Positions 31,963-40,969 are shown, numbered from the stretch's first letter. The stretch is DNA of 46,890 nt from Bacteroidota bacterium (GCA_030684395.1 JAUXTT010000043.1:1-46890), one strand, 5' to 3'. A program made the numbers and translations. Notes: generated from the letters alone by a model not told the origin.

Positions 31963-33204
31963 TTACTCCTTAAAGAAACTCAATTCCTTCAAATTAATGA
32001 TGTGAACATTTTTGTAGTAGAAGTTCAATACATCTTTGTACTTATATCCAAGCTTGGTCATACGCATGGCACCTTCCTGACACATACCAATACCATGACC
32101 AAAACCTTTACCTCTGAATAAAATCGTGTCTCCTTTTTGCTCTAAACTAAAAAAAGTTGATTTTAGTTGAAGATCCGTGCGTACCACTTTTAATGGCACT
32201 TTCACAGAAGCATATTCAAAATTTATTTTCCTTGAATCTTGTTTAAAGTTAAGTGCAGCAGTTTTGGCACTACTATCATCAATAGGGTAGTTGTGTTTTA
32301 GTTTCAGGTAAGTGAGCCAGTCTTCTGCTAACATTTTTCTTTCCCACCTTGCATTTGGCATTTTTAAGCTGAAGGAATCTTTAACAGTTTTCAGGTAACT
32401 TGTTTTAGCACCCCACACATCTTCAGAGTTCACTGTTTCACCACCGCTATTGGAGTGGAATGCAGCTGTGATGAGTTGTAAATTTTCATCTACCACTACC
32501 ATTCCTTTAGTGCCGGCAACTGCTTCCAGTATTTCTGCATCATGTGACTTTCCGTAAAATGCCTGGCAGTGTACCTGATCACATAAATTATAACCTTCCG
32601 GTCCATGCTTGTATAAATGTGCTAATGCATAAGTACGAGCGAGTATAGATTGCACTTTATAAAATTCAACCGTGGAATGGCTTCCTGCTTCTGCTTCAGA
32701 TACACCTGCAATGTAATGATCTATTTGAGTGTTGTTGATGATTCGTAATTTACTTGGTGTTTTCCCATCCTGCAGATCTTCTATGGAGATACTCATATTA
32801 TCATCAAAGTAGCGAGGCTTACGATCAGGTTGTAGCATTTTCAGTTTCACGGTTCTTTCTTCACTCATCGACACTACTTTAAACGATCTGCACTTCCCTA
32901 TGAAATTTTCGAAGGTTTTTAATTCTATAGAATCATTTACAAGTGTTGCTTTCAGTATAGCCTGTTCGTTTAGTTCGACAACCATTTTACCATCTGCATA
33001 AATCTGATAAACTCCTTTTTGGGGGGCAATCAATAAGGAGGTAGCCTTTGTTTGTGATAATACACGCACATTAACTATTTCATCGGCTGATTTTTTTACA
33101 TAGGTCTTTTTTGCCTTAACCGGCTTCTCATCATCTCCCACAATTACAGAATAAGCTCCAAAAAAAGTGCAGCATAAAATTACTATGTAGAGTTTGTTCA
33201 GCAT
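31963..33204 (-). CDS. SpoIID/LytB domain protein
   Basis: A 413-aa exported protein: hydrophobic signal at ~1-20 (KLYIVILCCTFFGAYS) and a SpoIID domain in the second half (IAGVSEAEAGSHSTVEFYKV, ILARTYAL, CHCQAFYGK-like CDQVHCQAFYGK, AAFHSNSGGETVNSEDVWG, GKGFGHGIGMCQEGAMRM). SpoIID enzymes are lytic transglycosylases acting on glycan strands without stem peptides; in this non-sporulating phylum it is a general peptidoglycan-remodelling or amidase-enhancing factor. The start codon abuts the lpxB stop (0-base gap), so it is the last gene of a surE-hyp-lpxB-spoIID cluster. Confidence 0.9.
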   Translation of the reverse strand: MLNKLYIVILCCTFFGAYSVIVGDDEKPVKAKKTYVKKSADEIVNVRVLSQTKATSLLIAPQKGVYQIYADGKMVVELNEQAILKATLVNDSIELKTFENFIGKCRSFKVVSMSEERTVKLKMLQPDRKPRYFDDNMSISIEDLQDGKTPSKLRIINNTQIDHYIAGVSEAEAGSHSTVEFYKVQSILARTYALAHLYKHGPEGYNLCDQVHCQAFYGKSHDAEILEAVAGTKGMVVVDENLQLITAAFHSNSGGETVNSEDVWGAKTSYLKTVKDSFSLKMPNARWERKMLAEDWLTYLKLKHNYPIDDSSAKTAALNFKQDSRKINFEYASVKVPLKVVRTDLQLKSTFFSLEQKGDTILFRGKGFGHGIGMCQEGAMRMTKLGYKYKDVLNFYYKNVHIINLKELSFFKE

Positions 33205-34332
33205 TTAATTTTTCGTAATGAGATAAGAGTACATTTTTTTTGCGATTCGTTCGGAAGCACCTTTCCCGCCCAGTAATTGATTCAATTGTGTGTAGGTGTA
33301 CAGCATTTCATTTCTGTATTCACCTTCCTGAATTAAAAGCTGCAATTCTGCTTTTAATTTTGTTTCATTTAATTCTCCTTGAATCAATTCTTTAATTACT
33401 TCTTTTCCCATTATCAGGTTGGGAAGTGAAATCCATTGTACTTTGGCAATTTTTTTTGCAACCCAAACAGTGGCGGCATTACCTAAATAACAACAAACCT
33501 GGGGCACATTAAATAACGCGGCCTCCAGTGTAGAAGTTCCTGATTTGATCATGCCTGCTTTTGCGTGATGTAATAAGTGGTATGTTTTTCCACTGATGAT
33601 CTTTGTTCCGTTTAAAGGGCAAATGGAATTATAATACTCTTCCGATAAATTGGGTGCCCCTGCAATTACTAATTCGTGATCAGGAAAGTGTTTTTGCATT
33701 GTGAGCATTACCGAAAGCATTTTTATGATTTCCTGTTTGCGGCTTCCGGGCAAACATGCAATAATTGGTTTTCCGCTCAGTTTATTTTCTTTTACAAAAT
33801 CTTCAAGCGAAGGAATTTCTTTTTTTATTTTCTCAATTTCATCAATCAATGGATGACCTTCATAATCTACCTCGCAGTTGTGTTTTGCATAAAAGGGTTT
33901 TTCGAATGGCAGTATCACAAACATTTTATCCACTGCGCGTTTTACTATTTCAACACGTGATTCTTTCCAGGCCCAAATGGTTGGCGAAATGTAATAGAAT
34001 ACTTTAATGCCATTTTTATGTGCGAACTCCGCAATGCGTAAGTTGAAGCCGGGATAATCAATCAGTATTAAAACATCCGGTCGGTGTTTTAAAATCTCTT
34101 CTTTACAAAACTTAAGGTTTTTTGCAATGGTTCTTATATTAAGCAGCACCTCTGCAAAGCCCATAAAAGCCAATTCGCTTATGTGCTTTACTACTTCAGC
34201 TCCTTCCGCTTTCATTTTGTCACCACCCCAACAGCGAAAAGCAGCCTGACTATCGAGTTTTTTTAACTCAGAAAGTAAGTTGGCTCCATGTAGGTCACCT
34301 GACGCTTCTCCTGCTATGATGTAATATTTCAT
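33205..34332 (-). CDS. lpxB: Lipid-A-disaccharide synthase
   Basis: A 375-aa GT19 glycosyltransferase joining UDP-2,3-diacylglucosamine and lipid X to make the lipid A disaccharide, at the inner face of the inner membrane. MKYYIIAGEASGDLHGANLL is the family start. Further hallmarks are WGGDKMKAEGAEVV, the LIDYPGFNLRIA loop, PTIWAWKESRV, LPFEKPFY, LPGSRKQEI, and KSGTSTLEAAL followed by PQVCCY. Length is typical. It is translated together with the SpoIID gene, which follows directly. Confidence 0.95.
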   Translation of the reverse strand: MKYYIIAGEASGDLHGANLLSELKKLDSQAAFRCWGGDKMKAEGAEVVKHISELAFMGFAEVLLNIRTIAKNLKFCKEEILKHRPDVLILIDYPGFNLRIAEFAHKNGIKVFYYISPTIWAWKESRVEIVKRAVDKMFVILPFEKPFYAKHNCEVDYEGHPLIDEIEKIKKEIPSLEDFVKENKLSGKPIIACLPGSRKQEIIKMLSVMLTMQKHFPDHELVIAGAPNLSEEYYNSICPLNGTKIISGKTYHLLHHAKAGMIKSGTSTLEAALFNVPQVCCYLGNAATVWVAKKIAKVQWISLPNLIMGKEVIKELIQGELNETKLKAELQLLIQEGEYRNEMLYTYTQLNQLLGGKGASERIAKKMYSYLITKN

Positions 34333-34336
34333 TTTC

Positions 34337-34414
34337 TATTTCTGGTTTCTGGTTTGTTATTTCTTATTTGGTTTGTTACTAAACCCGGAACAAGAAACGT
34401 GAAACCAGAAACAA
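34337..34414. repeat. TTTCTGGTTTC inverted repeat between lpxB and hypothetical gene
   Basis: TTCTGGTTTCTGGTTTG at the left and GAAACGTGAAACCAGAAAC at the right form an imperfect hairpin in the 82-bp gap of the surE-lpxB operon. Confidence 0.55.
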
Positions 34415-34768
34415 TTAAAACATGGTATCTTCTACAAATATTTTAAGGTACATAATAATGCAACCATAAATGATGGTAGATAAAATAATTCCTCTTCCTG
34501 TTTTGTAACGTTCTTTATTTAGAAACAAAAAGAAAGCTCCTAAGTTTGGAACAACACTTAAACTTAAAACCGGAGCCAGCACTTTCCCCATCATCAGATA
34601 TTTGAAAAAGCCAGGAACAAAATCCATAAAGCGATACGACCACATCCAGTAACAAAACATGAAAAAAATCGGCAATGCTGTTCCAATAAAAGCACCCAGC
34701 AAAAAGTTATTATACTTTTTGTGACCGATCCCTTTTATTTTTTCTATTTCCTTTTCGTAGTCCTGCAT
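34415..34768 (-). CDS. Small three-TM membrane protein
   Basis: A 117-aa protein with a charged N-terminus (EKEIEKIKGIGHKKY) and three hydrophobic segments at ~23-46 (LLGAFIGTALPIFFMFCYWM), ~62-82 and ~92-112. No known family. It lies 2 bp behind surE and 82 bp before lpxB, so it is a steady operon member, possibly involved in envelope assembly (context only). Confidence 0.7.
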   Translation of the reverse strand: MQDYEKEIEKIKGIGHKKYNNFLLGAFIGTALPIFFMFCYWMWSYRFMDFVPGFFKYLMMGKVLAPVLSLSVVPNLGAFFLFLNKERYKTGRGIILSTIIYGCIIMYLKIFVEDTMF

Positions 34769-34770
34769 TT

Positions 34771-35544
34771 TTATTTTTCGAGATTTTTACTCAATTCCTT
34801 TAATGCATCGTATGCTGTCATATCGGCATGAGTAGGAACAACACTGATGTAACCTTGTTCATTTGCCCACACGTCAGTATCTTCCGATTTAGCCTCTAAA
34901 TTTTTGAACTCGCCTGTAAGCCAGTAATATGTTCTTCCATAAGGGTCTTTTCGCTCATCAAAACTTTCTTCCCACATAGCATTTGCTTGCCTGCATACTT
35001 TGATACCTTTTAAAACATCACTTTTTAATTTGGGAATATTTACATTTAAGCAAACACCTTTGGGCAATCCTTTTTGTATTACATTGGTGATTATTTTTTC
35101 GATGTACTCGCTTGCCTGTGTAAAATCCGCTTCGTGCGCATAATCACAAAGAGAAAACCCAATGGAAGGAATTCCTTCTACAGCACCTTCTACGGCCGCA
35201 CTCATAGTTCCCGAATAAATAATATTAATGGAAAGATTGGAGCCGTGGTTAATTCCCGAAAGAATAATATCAGGTTTGCGTTTCATTAATGTGTTGATAG
35301 CAATTTTAACACAGTCTACAGGAGTTCCGGTGCAACTGTATTCGTTTTCGTTTTGGTAATAACTTGTTTTATGTACACGCAGTGTGGAGTTGATCGTGAT
35401 AGCATGCCCCATTCCACTTTGAGGTTTATCGGGAGCAACTATAAATACGGTTCCTAATTTTTGCGTTAGAGAAATAAGATGCGCAATTCCGGGAGCGGTA
35501 ATGCCATCATCGTTGGTAATAAGAATAAGCGGTTTTGTGGGCAT
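34771..35544 (-). CDS. surE: 5'/3'-nucleotidase SurE
   Basis: A ~257-aa stationary-phase survival phosphatase that dephosphorylates nucleoside monophosphates. Metal-binding ILITNDDG (D-D pair) is at the N-terminus; other hallmarks are VAPDKPQSGMGHAIT, CTGTPVDCVKIAI, DIILSGINHGSNLS (Asn ligand) and YSGTMSAAVEGAV. The annotated frame starts 15 bases earlier (MYFCY), but MPTKPLILITNDDG is the natural start, at 35544. It leads the hyp-lpxB-spoIID cluster. The ACACAGAG hairpin lies upstream. Confidence 0.94.
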   Translation of the reverse strand: MPTKPLILITNDDGITAPGIAHLISLTQKLGTVFIVAPDKPQSGMGHAITINSTLRVHKTSYYQNENEYSCTGTPVDCVKIAINTLMKRKPDIILSGINHGSNLSINIIYSGTMSAAVEGAVEGIPSIGFSLCDYAHEADFTQASEYIEKIITNVIQKGLPKGVCLNVNIPKLKSDVLKGIKVCRQANAMWEESFDERKDPYGRTYYWLTGEFKNLEAKSEDTDVWANEQGYISVVPTHADMTAYDALKELSKNLEK

Positions 35545-35636
35545 ATAACAAAAATACACTATCTATAGGCAGATTTCCGCAATTAGTTACATAAGGATTA
35601 ACAAGAAGATGTGAATAGCGGGAAAGTGGTGAGTTT

Positions 35637-35742
35637 TAACACAGAGAGCGCAGAGGCAAAAGAGTTTCACAGAGTTTTTTAACGCTTTAAATAGCCTCCT
35701 CTCTGTGTAACTCATAAAACTCAGTGTTCTCAGTGTTGAAAA
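35637..35742. repeat. ACACAGAG inverted repeat, copy 4
   Basis: AACACAGAGAGCGCAGAGGC on the left; CTCAGTGTTCTCAGTGTTGAA on the right (partly), with GAGTTTCACAGAG and CTCTGTGTAACTC inside. It lies 3 bases after the stop codon of the CoA-transferase subunit B gene and may end that transcript. Confidence 0.75.
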
Positions 35743-35744
35743 GA

Positions 35745-36401
35745 CTATATCACCATCTCGGGCACGTCGCCCTCCACGATCAGTTTACCTGCTGTAGCTT
35801 TTCTAATGTCTTCAACGCTCACGCCCGGAGCTCTTTCAACTAGTTTAAAACCGCCTTCAGGAAGCACATCTAATACAGCCAACTCGGTAACTATTTTTTT
35901 AACGCAACGAATGCCTGTTAAAGGCAAATCGCATTTAGGAAGGAGTTTAGATTCACCCGCTTTGTTTACGTGCTGCATGGCAACAATGATGTTTTTTGCA
36001 GAGGCTACCAGGTCCATTGCTCCACCCATTCCTTTTACCATTTTTCCCGGAATTTTCCAGTTCGCAATATCTCCGTTCTCACTTACTTCCATTGCACCTA
36101 AAATAGTAAGATGTACTTTTTGAGCGCGGATCATTCCGAAACTCAAAGCCGAATCAAAAATAGAAGAGCCGGGTAACAGCGTTACCGTTTGTTTTCCTGC
36201 ATTTATTAAGTCAGCATCTTCTTCGCCTTCAAAAGGAAAAGGGCCCATTCCAAGAATTCCATTTTCAGATTGCAATTCAACATTTACACCTTCCGGAATA
36301 AAATTAGCAACCAAAGTAGGGATACCAATACCAAGGTTTACATACATTCCGTCTTTTACTTCTTTTGCAATTCTTTTTGCGATTCCGTTTTTATCTAACA
36401 T
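35745..36401 (-). CDS. scoB: 3-oxoacid CoA-transferase, subunit B
   Basis: A 218-aa subunit of the heteromeric succinyl-CoA:3-ketoacid (or acetate:acetoacetyl) CoA-transferase. The catalytic Glu is E46 in QSENGILGMGPFP. MYVNLGIGIPTLVANFIP and the NWKIPGKMVKGMGGAMDLV loop are also typical. It transfers CoA between acyl groups with a glutamyl-CoA intermediate, used in ketone body or short-chain fatty acid metabolism. Subunit A lies upstream (36908-37606), but a foreign four-helix gene separates them. The start ATG lies 9 bases beyond AATTTGGAAATT repeat DNA. Confidence 0.93.
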   Translation of the reverse strand: MLDKNGIAKRIAKEVKDGMYVNLGIGIPTLVANFIPEGVNVELQSENGILGMGPFPFEGEEDADLINAGKQTVTLLPGSSIFDSALSFGMIRAQKVHLTILGAMEVSENGDIANWKIPGKMVKGMGGAMDLVASAKNIIVAMQHVNKAGESKLLPKCDLPLTGIRCVKKIVTELAVLDVLPEGGFKLVERAPGVSVEDIRKATAGKLIVEGDVPEMVI

Positions 36402-36408
36402 ATCTTTT

Positions 36409-36445
36409 AATTTGGAAATTAATCAATTTGAAAATTTGGTAATGA
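36409..36445. repeat. AATTTGAAAATTTGGTAAT repeat, left flank of the S23 gene
   Basis: AATTTGGAAATT and then CAATTTGAAAATTTGGTAATG on the plus strand. It encodes the last six residues (PNFQID) and the stop of the four-helix-bundle gene. The matching inverted copy is at 36875-36910. Confidence 0.65.
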
Positions 36446-36799
36446 TTTAGTTCTCGTTTTAGAACTGGCAATGATCTTCGAAAGAATTTTATTAATGGAA
36501 TCTATTTGTTCCTGTAATTTTCCTGGATTAGGGTAATTTTTTGGATGATGACAAAGCATTAACCAATATGTTGTTTCATCCGCTTCTTTAGCTGCAATTT
36601 TCATTTTATGAATGAAGTCCGCCTTACTCTCCGCGTTCTGAGCCTCCCTTACATTTGCGCCAATTGAAGTTCCAGAACGAAACAATTGATTTGCCATATT
36701 GTATCGCCTTTTACTTTCCAGTAATTCAGTATATTCAATAATTGCCAATGCAAACTCAAAAGTTAAATCTACGATCACGTTTTTTTTATCACTTCTCAT
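36419..36799 (-). CDS. Four-helix-bundle protein (S23/IVP family)
   Basis: A 126-aa protein of the S23 / 23S rRNA-intervening-sequence family: VIVDLTFEFALAIIEYTELL, then LFRSGTSIGANVREAQNAES, KADFIHKMKIAAKEADETTY, WLMLCHHPKN. The family forms a pentameric four-helix bundle, is related to the Avd accessory protein of diversity-generating retroelements, and in other bacteria is encoded within rRNA intervening sequences. Here it lies between subunits A and B of a CoA-transferase, an operon normally uninterrupted, and is bordered by inverted copies of the AATTTGAAAATTTGGTAAT repeat. Its C-terminus (PNFQID) is translated from the repeat. I infer a mobile unit; the mechanism and host function are unknown. 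Confidence 0.88.
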   Translation of the reverse strand: MRSDKKNVIVDLTFEFALAIIEYTELLESKRRYNMANQLFRSGTSIGANVREAQNAESKADFIHKMKIAAKEADETTYWLMLCHHPKNYPNPGKLQEQIDSINKILSKIIASSKTRTKSLPNFQID

Positions 36800-36839
36800 A
36801 AAAGCATTTTTAAATTATTTATTTCATTTTCAATAAGCC

Positions 36840-36910
36840 CAATTGAAAGTTAATCTTCAATCTGGTAATACCCCATTTTCAAATTACCAAATCAGCACAT
36901 TACCAAATTA
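36840..36910. repeat. AATTTGAAAATTTGGTAAT repeat, right flank of the S23 gene
   Basis: ATTTTCAAATTACCAAAT (36875-36892) and ATTACCAAATTA (36899-36910) are inverted to the left flank; a related direct copy AATTGAAAGTTAATC...CTGGTAAT lies at 36841-36869. The stop codon of subunit A is the last TAA of the repeat. Confidence 0.6.
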
Positions 36911-37606
36911 CTTTTTCCTAACAGTCCTCTGCTCAATCCTCTTCTCGTAATTACTTCCCTGGAAAATACGATGAACATAAATCCCCGGTGTGTGAATTTG
37001 ATCGGGAACCAATTCTCCCAATGGAACCAAATGTTCTACTTCGGCAATGGTAATTTTTCCTCCCATCGACATAGGTTGATTAAAATTTCTTGCTGTTGAA
37101 CGGAAAATTAAATTTCCGGCTGAGTCACCTTTCCATGCTTTAACGATTGCGAAGTCAGCTTCAAAAGCTTCTTCCATCAAATAATCTCTGCCTTTCCAGT
37201 TAATGATCTGTTTACCAATTGCAACCTCTGTTCCAACACCTGCAGGAGTAGGGAAAAATGGAATGCCATAACCTGCCATCATACAACGTGTAGCCAAAGT
37301 GCCTTGTGGAACAAGATCAACTTCCAACTCACCACTCAACATCTGACGCTCAAATTCAGCATTCTCTCCCACGTAGGAAGAGATCATTTTTTTTATTTGT
37401 TTTGTTTGAAGTAATAATCCTAAACCAAAATCATCTACACCCGCGTTGTTGCTAATACAAGTAAGATTTTTGGTTCCTTTTTTTATAAGTGCAGTGATGC
37501 TGTTTTCCGGAATCCCGCATAATCCAAATCCACCCATCATAATGGTCATTCCATCTTCTATTCCTTTTAATGCTTCTTCAGCATTTGCTACTAATTTATT
37601 GATCAT
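36908..37606 (-). CDS. scoA: 3-oxoacid CoA-transferase, subunit A
   Basis: A 232-aa partner of ScoB. It carries the CoA-binding GGFGLCGIPENSITALIKKG signature near the N-terminus (~25-45). FPTPAGVGTEVAIGKQIINW and the segment EEAFEADFAIVKAWKGD are typical. It would be co-transcribed through the inserted S23 gene into scoB (gap 109 bp, then 17 bp), unless the AATTTG repeats interfere. Confidence 0.94.
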   Translation of the reverse strand: MINKLVANAEEALKGIEDGMTIMMGGFGLCGIPENSITALIKKGTKNLTCISNNAGVDDFGLGLLLQTKQIKKMISSYVGENAEFERQMLSGELEVDLVPQGTLATRCMMAGYGIPFFPTPAGVGTEVAIGKQIINWKGRDYLMEEAFEADFAIVKAWKGDSAGNLIFRSTARNFNQPMSMGGKITIAEVEHLVPLGELVPDQIHTPGIYVHRIFQGSNYEKRIEQRTVRKK

Positions 37607-37721
37607 AAAAATTTAGTTTGATTAAAGCGATTCAAAAATAATCAATCCATCGACAATAGACGATATTATTGGAGGATTTTTATAAAGGAAAATTTGGGGT
37701 TTCTGCCTTTGGCAGTTTTTT

Positions 37722-37852
37722 TGGCCGCGGATTTTCGCGGATTACGCAAATTTTAAATTTTTGAAACATTTAGATTTCTGGAGATAAATTTTATATAACA
37801 AAAGCTATGTAATCATATATCTGCTAAATTCGCGAAAATCTGCGGCTAAATT
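37722..37852. repeat. CCGCAGATT-type inverted repeat, copy A
   Basis: TTGGCCGCGGATTTTCGCGG at the left pairs imperfectly with CGCGAAAATCTGCGGCTAA at the right over ~130 bp. It is the same family as 42029-42132 and the fragment at 24271. It is preceded by the hairpin CTGCC-TTT-GGCAG and a T-run (37703-37720). Confidence 0.7.
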
Positions 37853-37857
37853 AAAAC

Positions 37858-38703
37858 TTAATTCTGCGTGATTTTTTTACGGATAATGCTGATCTTATCG
37901 TCAATGTCTTTAAACATCTCCGGATCTAACTCGGCTTTTTTGTCAAGGGCATTGTATTTTCCGCTTAATTCCTCGAAAGGAGTTTGTAGAGCCCTTAATT
38001 CGTCGTGAACATACTTTGTGTCTTCGCTGGCCGGATAACCTTCCATTAAAGCGATCAATTCCTTTAAAGAAGATTTTTGTTTGATCAACTCTTCGGTAAT
38101 GGCTCTGCTTTTACTCAATCTTGCCAGTTTTACTGATATATAAGTTCCTTCGATCCATCCACCTGCAACTAAAAGTGCTGAAGAATGCGCACGTTGGTTC
38201 TCTCTTAAAAAACGATCAGCTTGCTCAAACGATTTTGAAATGATATTTAATAAAGAATCTCTGTTCTCTTTGTTGGCATCAATTCTGTCAGTTGTTTTTT
38301 CATCAAATACGCCACTGATACCTAATCCAGTACATAATTGATTCACGCACTTTAAGTACAGCATACTTTCCTGTGTTTGTTCGAAAGTACTGGTATAACT
38401 TAGATCTGTACCGTAAACACCTAAATTCAACGCTTTGTAATCGTCGGTGCTGTATGTTTTGTACTTATCCGGATCGTTTAATAGGGAAGCATCGTATTCA
38501 AGTCCTGCATCCTGAACCATTTTTGTAATTTCATTGGTGCCTGGAACCGAATTAAAGATGTTTTGAGCGTTCGCTTTTACTTTGATGTCTATAACCTGCG
38601 TAGTGTCTGTTTCTATATCATCATTGTTATCCGGTTCAGATGAACAAGAAAAAAACAAGGGTAACAAAGCGATGGTTAGTATTCCAAAAACTATTTTCTT
38701 CAT
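37858..38703 (-). CDS. Hypothetical lipoprotein, helical
   Basis: A ~281-aa lipoprotein: MKKIVFGILTIALLPLFFSC ends with lipidated C20 and an acidic linker (SSEPDNNDDIETDTT). The frame starts 13 codons earlier, but that extension is unconserved. The remainder is almost wholly alpha-helical, with LNLGVYGTDLSYTSTFEQTQ and LLVAGGWIEGTYISVKLARL; this arrangement is seen in uncharacterised Bacteroidota lipoproteins. No catalytic motif. It stands alone downstream of bioF by ~130 bp on the same strand. Confidence 0.75.
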   Translation of the reverse strand: MKKIVFGILTIALLPLFFSCSSEPDNNDDIETDTTQVIDIKVKANAQNIFNSVPGTNEITKMVQDAGLEYDASLLNDPDKYKTYSTDDYKALNLGVYGTDLSYTSTFEQTQESMLYLKCVNQLCTGLGISGVFDEKTTDRIDANKENRDSLLNIISKSFEQADRFLRENQRAHSSALLVAGGWIEGTYISVKLARLSKSRAITEELIKQKSSLKELIALMEGYPASEDTKYVHDELRALQTPFEELSGKYNALDKKAELDPEMFKDIDDKISIIRKKITQN

Positions 38704-38835
38704 ACAGTTGATTTGCACAAATATATTAAACAAAGTTCGCATAGTGAAATTTTGATGTTAATTTATCTAAAAGGCTTTATAATAACTACGATGCGTGTTT
38801 CTGTAAGCATTAATTAAAAATAGAAGGGAATATGT

Positions 38836-39966
38836 TTATTTTAAGATCCTCAACTCTTTCATTACTTCACAAAGTGTATTGATTTCCGTTTCTGTATTGA
38901 ATGAATGTAAACAAATCCTTAATCGCTCGCTTCCGGTTCTAACGGTAGGGCTTTTTATAGGCCTTACATCAAATCCTTTTTCTCTTAAAACCCTTGAAGC
39001 TTCAGTTACCTCATTGTTTCCGGGTACAATTACGCAATGAATGGAGCTTTCTGAAGGAAGAATAGCCGGAAAAAATTTAGTGAGACTTTTAAATATGGAA
39101 ATATTGTGCTGTAATTTTTCAATTTCAGTTGTTTTATCAAGTAAGTCATAAGCAGCGTCAATTGAAGAGTAGGAGTGAGGTGATAAAGCTGTGGTATAAA
39201 TAAACGACCGTGAAAAATTAACCAGATAATCTTTGAGGAGCTGATTGCCAACCACAATAGCCCCATGAACACCTAATGCCTTGCCAAAAGTATAAATACG
39301 TGCAAAGCTTTCTTTTTCCAGATGGATTGCATTGCAAAGTCCTTTTCCTTTGTTACCAAAAACGCCTGTAGCATGAGCTTCGTCTACTATCAGTTGAAAG
39401 GGATACAGTTTTTTTAACCGGGCAATCTCCTGCAACGGGGCAGAATCTCCATCCATGGAGTAAACTGATTCAATAACAACATAAACATTTCCTCCTGCTT
39501 TATTGGCTATCAGCAAACGTTCAAGATCATGAATATCGTTGTGCCTGAATTTGTAATAGGCAGCGTGAGAGAGTCTCATGCCATCATGTAAAGAGGCATG
39601 GATGAGGTCATCATAAATAAACACATCGTCTTTTTTTCCGATACACGACAATAAACCTATGTTTGCATCATAACCTGAATTGTAGATAATACCTGCGTCT
39701 GCATTATGAAAATGCGCTATTTTATGTTCAAGAAGTTCAATTGCTTCTGAGTTGCCCGATATTAAACGCGATCCGGTAGATCCGTTATTAGTTCCATAAA
39801 CTGCATCGTGTGTATCAGCAATAGTGCCAAGTGTTGCACTTCGGGAAAATCCTAAATAATCATTGGAGCAAAAATCAATAAGACCTTTGTTTTTGTATAG
39901 TACCCTGAATAAACTTTCTTCCTTCCGTTTGTTCAGTGCCTGTAGTAATGAATCGGGAAAGGGCAT
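38836..39966 (-). CDS. bioF: 8-amino-7-oxononanoate synthase (BioF)-like enzyme
   Basis: A 376-aa PLP-dependent alpha-oxoamine synthase. Motifs: DFCSNDYLGFSR, GTNNGSTGSRLISGN, YNSGYDANIGLL, DEAHATGVFG and the PLP-lysine region TFGKALGVHGAIVVG. It would condense pimeloyl-CoA/ACP and alanine to make the biotin precursor KAPA. Related enzymes (Kbl, serine palmitoyltransferase) share the fold, but adjacency to bioB, 10 bp upstream on the same strand, supports BioF. bioA and bioD are not in the window. Confidence 0.88.
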   Translation of the reverse strand: MPFPDSLLQALNKRKEESLFRVLYKNKGLIDFCSNDYLGFSRSATLGTIADTHDAVYGTNNGSTGSRLISGNSEAIELLEHKIAHFHNADAGIIYNSGYDANIGLLSCIGKKDDVFIYDDLIHASLHDGMRLSHAAYYKFRHNDIHDLERLLIANKAGGNVYVVIESVYSMDGDSAPLQEIARLKKLYPFQLIVDEAHATGVFGNKGKGLCNAIHLEKESFARIYTFGKALGVHGAIVVGNQLLKDYLVNFSRSFIYTTALSPHSYSSIDAAYDLLDKTTEIEKLQHNISIFKSLTKFFPAILPSESSIHCVIVPGNNEVTEASRVLREKGFDVRPIKSPTVRTGSERLRICLHSFNTETEINTLCEVMKELRILK

Positions 39967-39976
39967 GCAACTAATT

Positions 39977-40969
39977 TTATGCGTTTACGGTTTGTTCTTC
40001 ATGTTTGTGTTTATCGGCAAAAGCGGCCTTTGGTTTTAAACCAAGGATGTTAAACATTTCCATATCCTGGTTAAATTCAGGGTTTGGAGTAGTTAATAAT
40101 TTATCTCCGGCAAAAATAGAATTAGCACCTGCAAGGAAACACAATGCCTGTCCTTCCATACTCATACTTAATCTTCCTGCTGATAACCTTACTGCTGTAG
40201 TAGGAACAACAATACGTGTTGTAGCAATCATACGAACCATATCCCAGATTGGAACAGGAGGTTGCTCTTCTAAAGGTGTTCCTTCTACTGCTACTAAAGC
40301 GTTAATAGGAATTGATTCGGGAACAGGGCGTAATAAGCTTAAAGTATAAAGCATTCCAATCCTGTCTTCGGCAGTTTCACCCATACCGATGATGCCGCCT
40401 GAACAAACTGTTAATCCCGCTTTGCGTGCATTACCAATTGTTTTTAAACGATCCTCGTAAGTACGTGTGGTTATAATGTTATCGTAATTTTCGGCTGATG
40501 TATCTAAATTATGATTGTATGCATACAAACCTGCATTAGCTAATTTTTTTGCCTGTTCCTCAGTAAGCATACCCAGTGTGCAACAAACTTCCATTCCCAT
40601 GTTGTTGATACCTTTTACCATGTCCAGCACTTTATCAAAGTCCTTGTTGTCACGCACTTCTCGCCATGCTGCACCTAAACACACACGTGATGCGCCACCT
40701 TTTTGGGCATTTTCAGCCAAACTGATTACCTCTTCGGTAGGCATAACTTTATGCACTTTTACTTCTGTATTGTAACGAGCTGCCTGCGGGCAATATGCAC
40801 AGTCTTCGGGGCAACCACCTGTTTTAATAGAGATAAGGGAACTTACCTGAACTTCACCGGTTTTGTGATATTGTTTATGAACCTCAGAAGCCTTTTGAAC
40901 AAGCTCTAAAAGGGGAGTGTTGTATAGATCAAGAATTTCTTGTTTTGTCCAGTTTCTTTGTTGCATCAT
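39977..40969 (-). CDS. bioB: Biotin synthase
   Basis: A ~330-aa radical SAM enzyme inserting sulfur into dethiobiotin. The cluster motif is CPEDCAYC (C53, C57, C60 from this start), after [10 protein letters not shown]. It also has the [2Fe-2S] ligands in [12 protein letters not shown] and [15 protein letters not shown], and RLSAGR with the Arg ligand. The predicted frame begins nine codons earlier, but [13 protein letters not shown] is the normal N-terminus. It precedes bioF in a two-gene operon. Confidence 0.96.
   Translation of the reverse strand: MMQQRNWTKQEILDLYNTPLLELVQKASEVHKQYHKTGEVQVSSLISIKTGGCPEDCAYCPQAARYNTEVKVHKVMPTEEVISLAENAQKGGASRVCLGAAWREVRDNKDFDKVLDMVKGINNMGMEVCCTLGMLTEEQAKKLANAGLYAYNHNLDTSAENYDNIITTRTYEDRLKTIGNARKAGLTVCSGGIIGMGETAEDRIGMLYTLSLLRPVPESIPINALVAVEGTPLEEQPPVPIWDMVRMIATTRIVVPTTAVRLSAGRLSMSMEGQALCFLAGANSIFAGDKLLTTPNPEFNQDMEMFNILGLKPKAAFADKHKHEEQTVNA

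Noticed and set aside
37703-37720. CTGCC-TTT-GGCAG hairpin with T-run as a terminator
   Set aside because: It points along the plus strand where no gene ends; it probably belongs to the adjacent repeat element.
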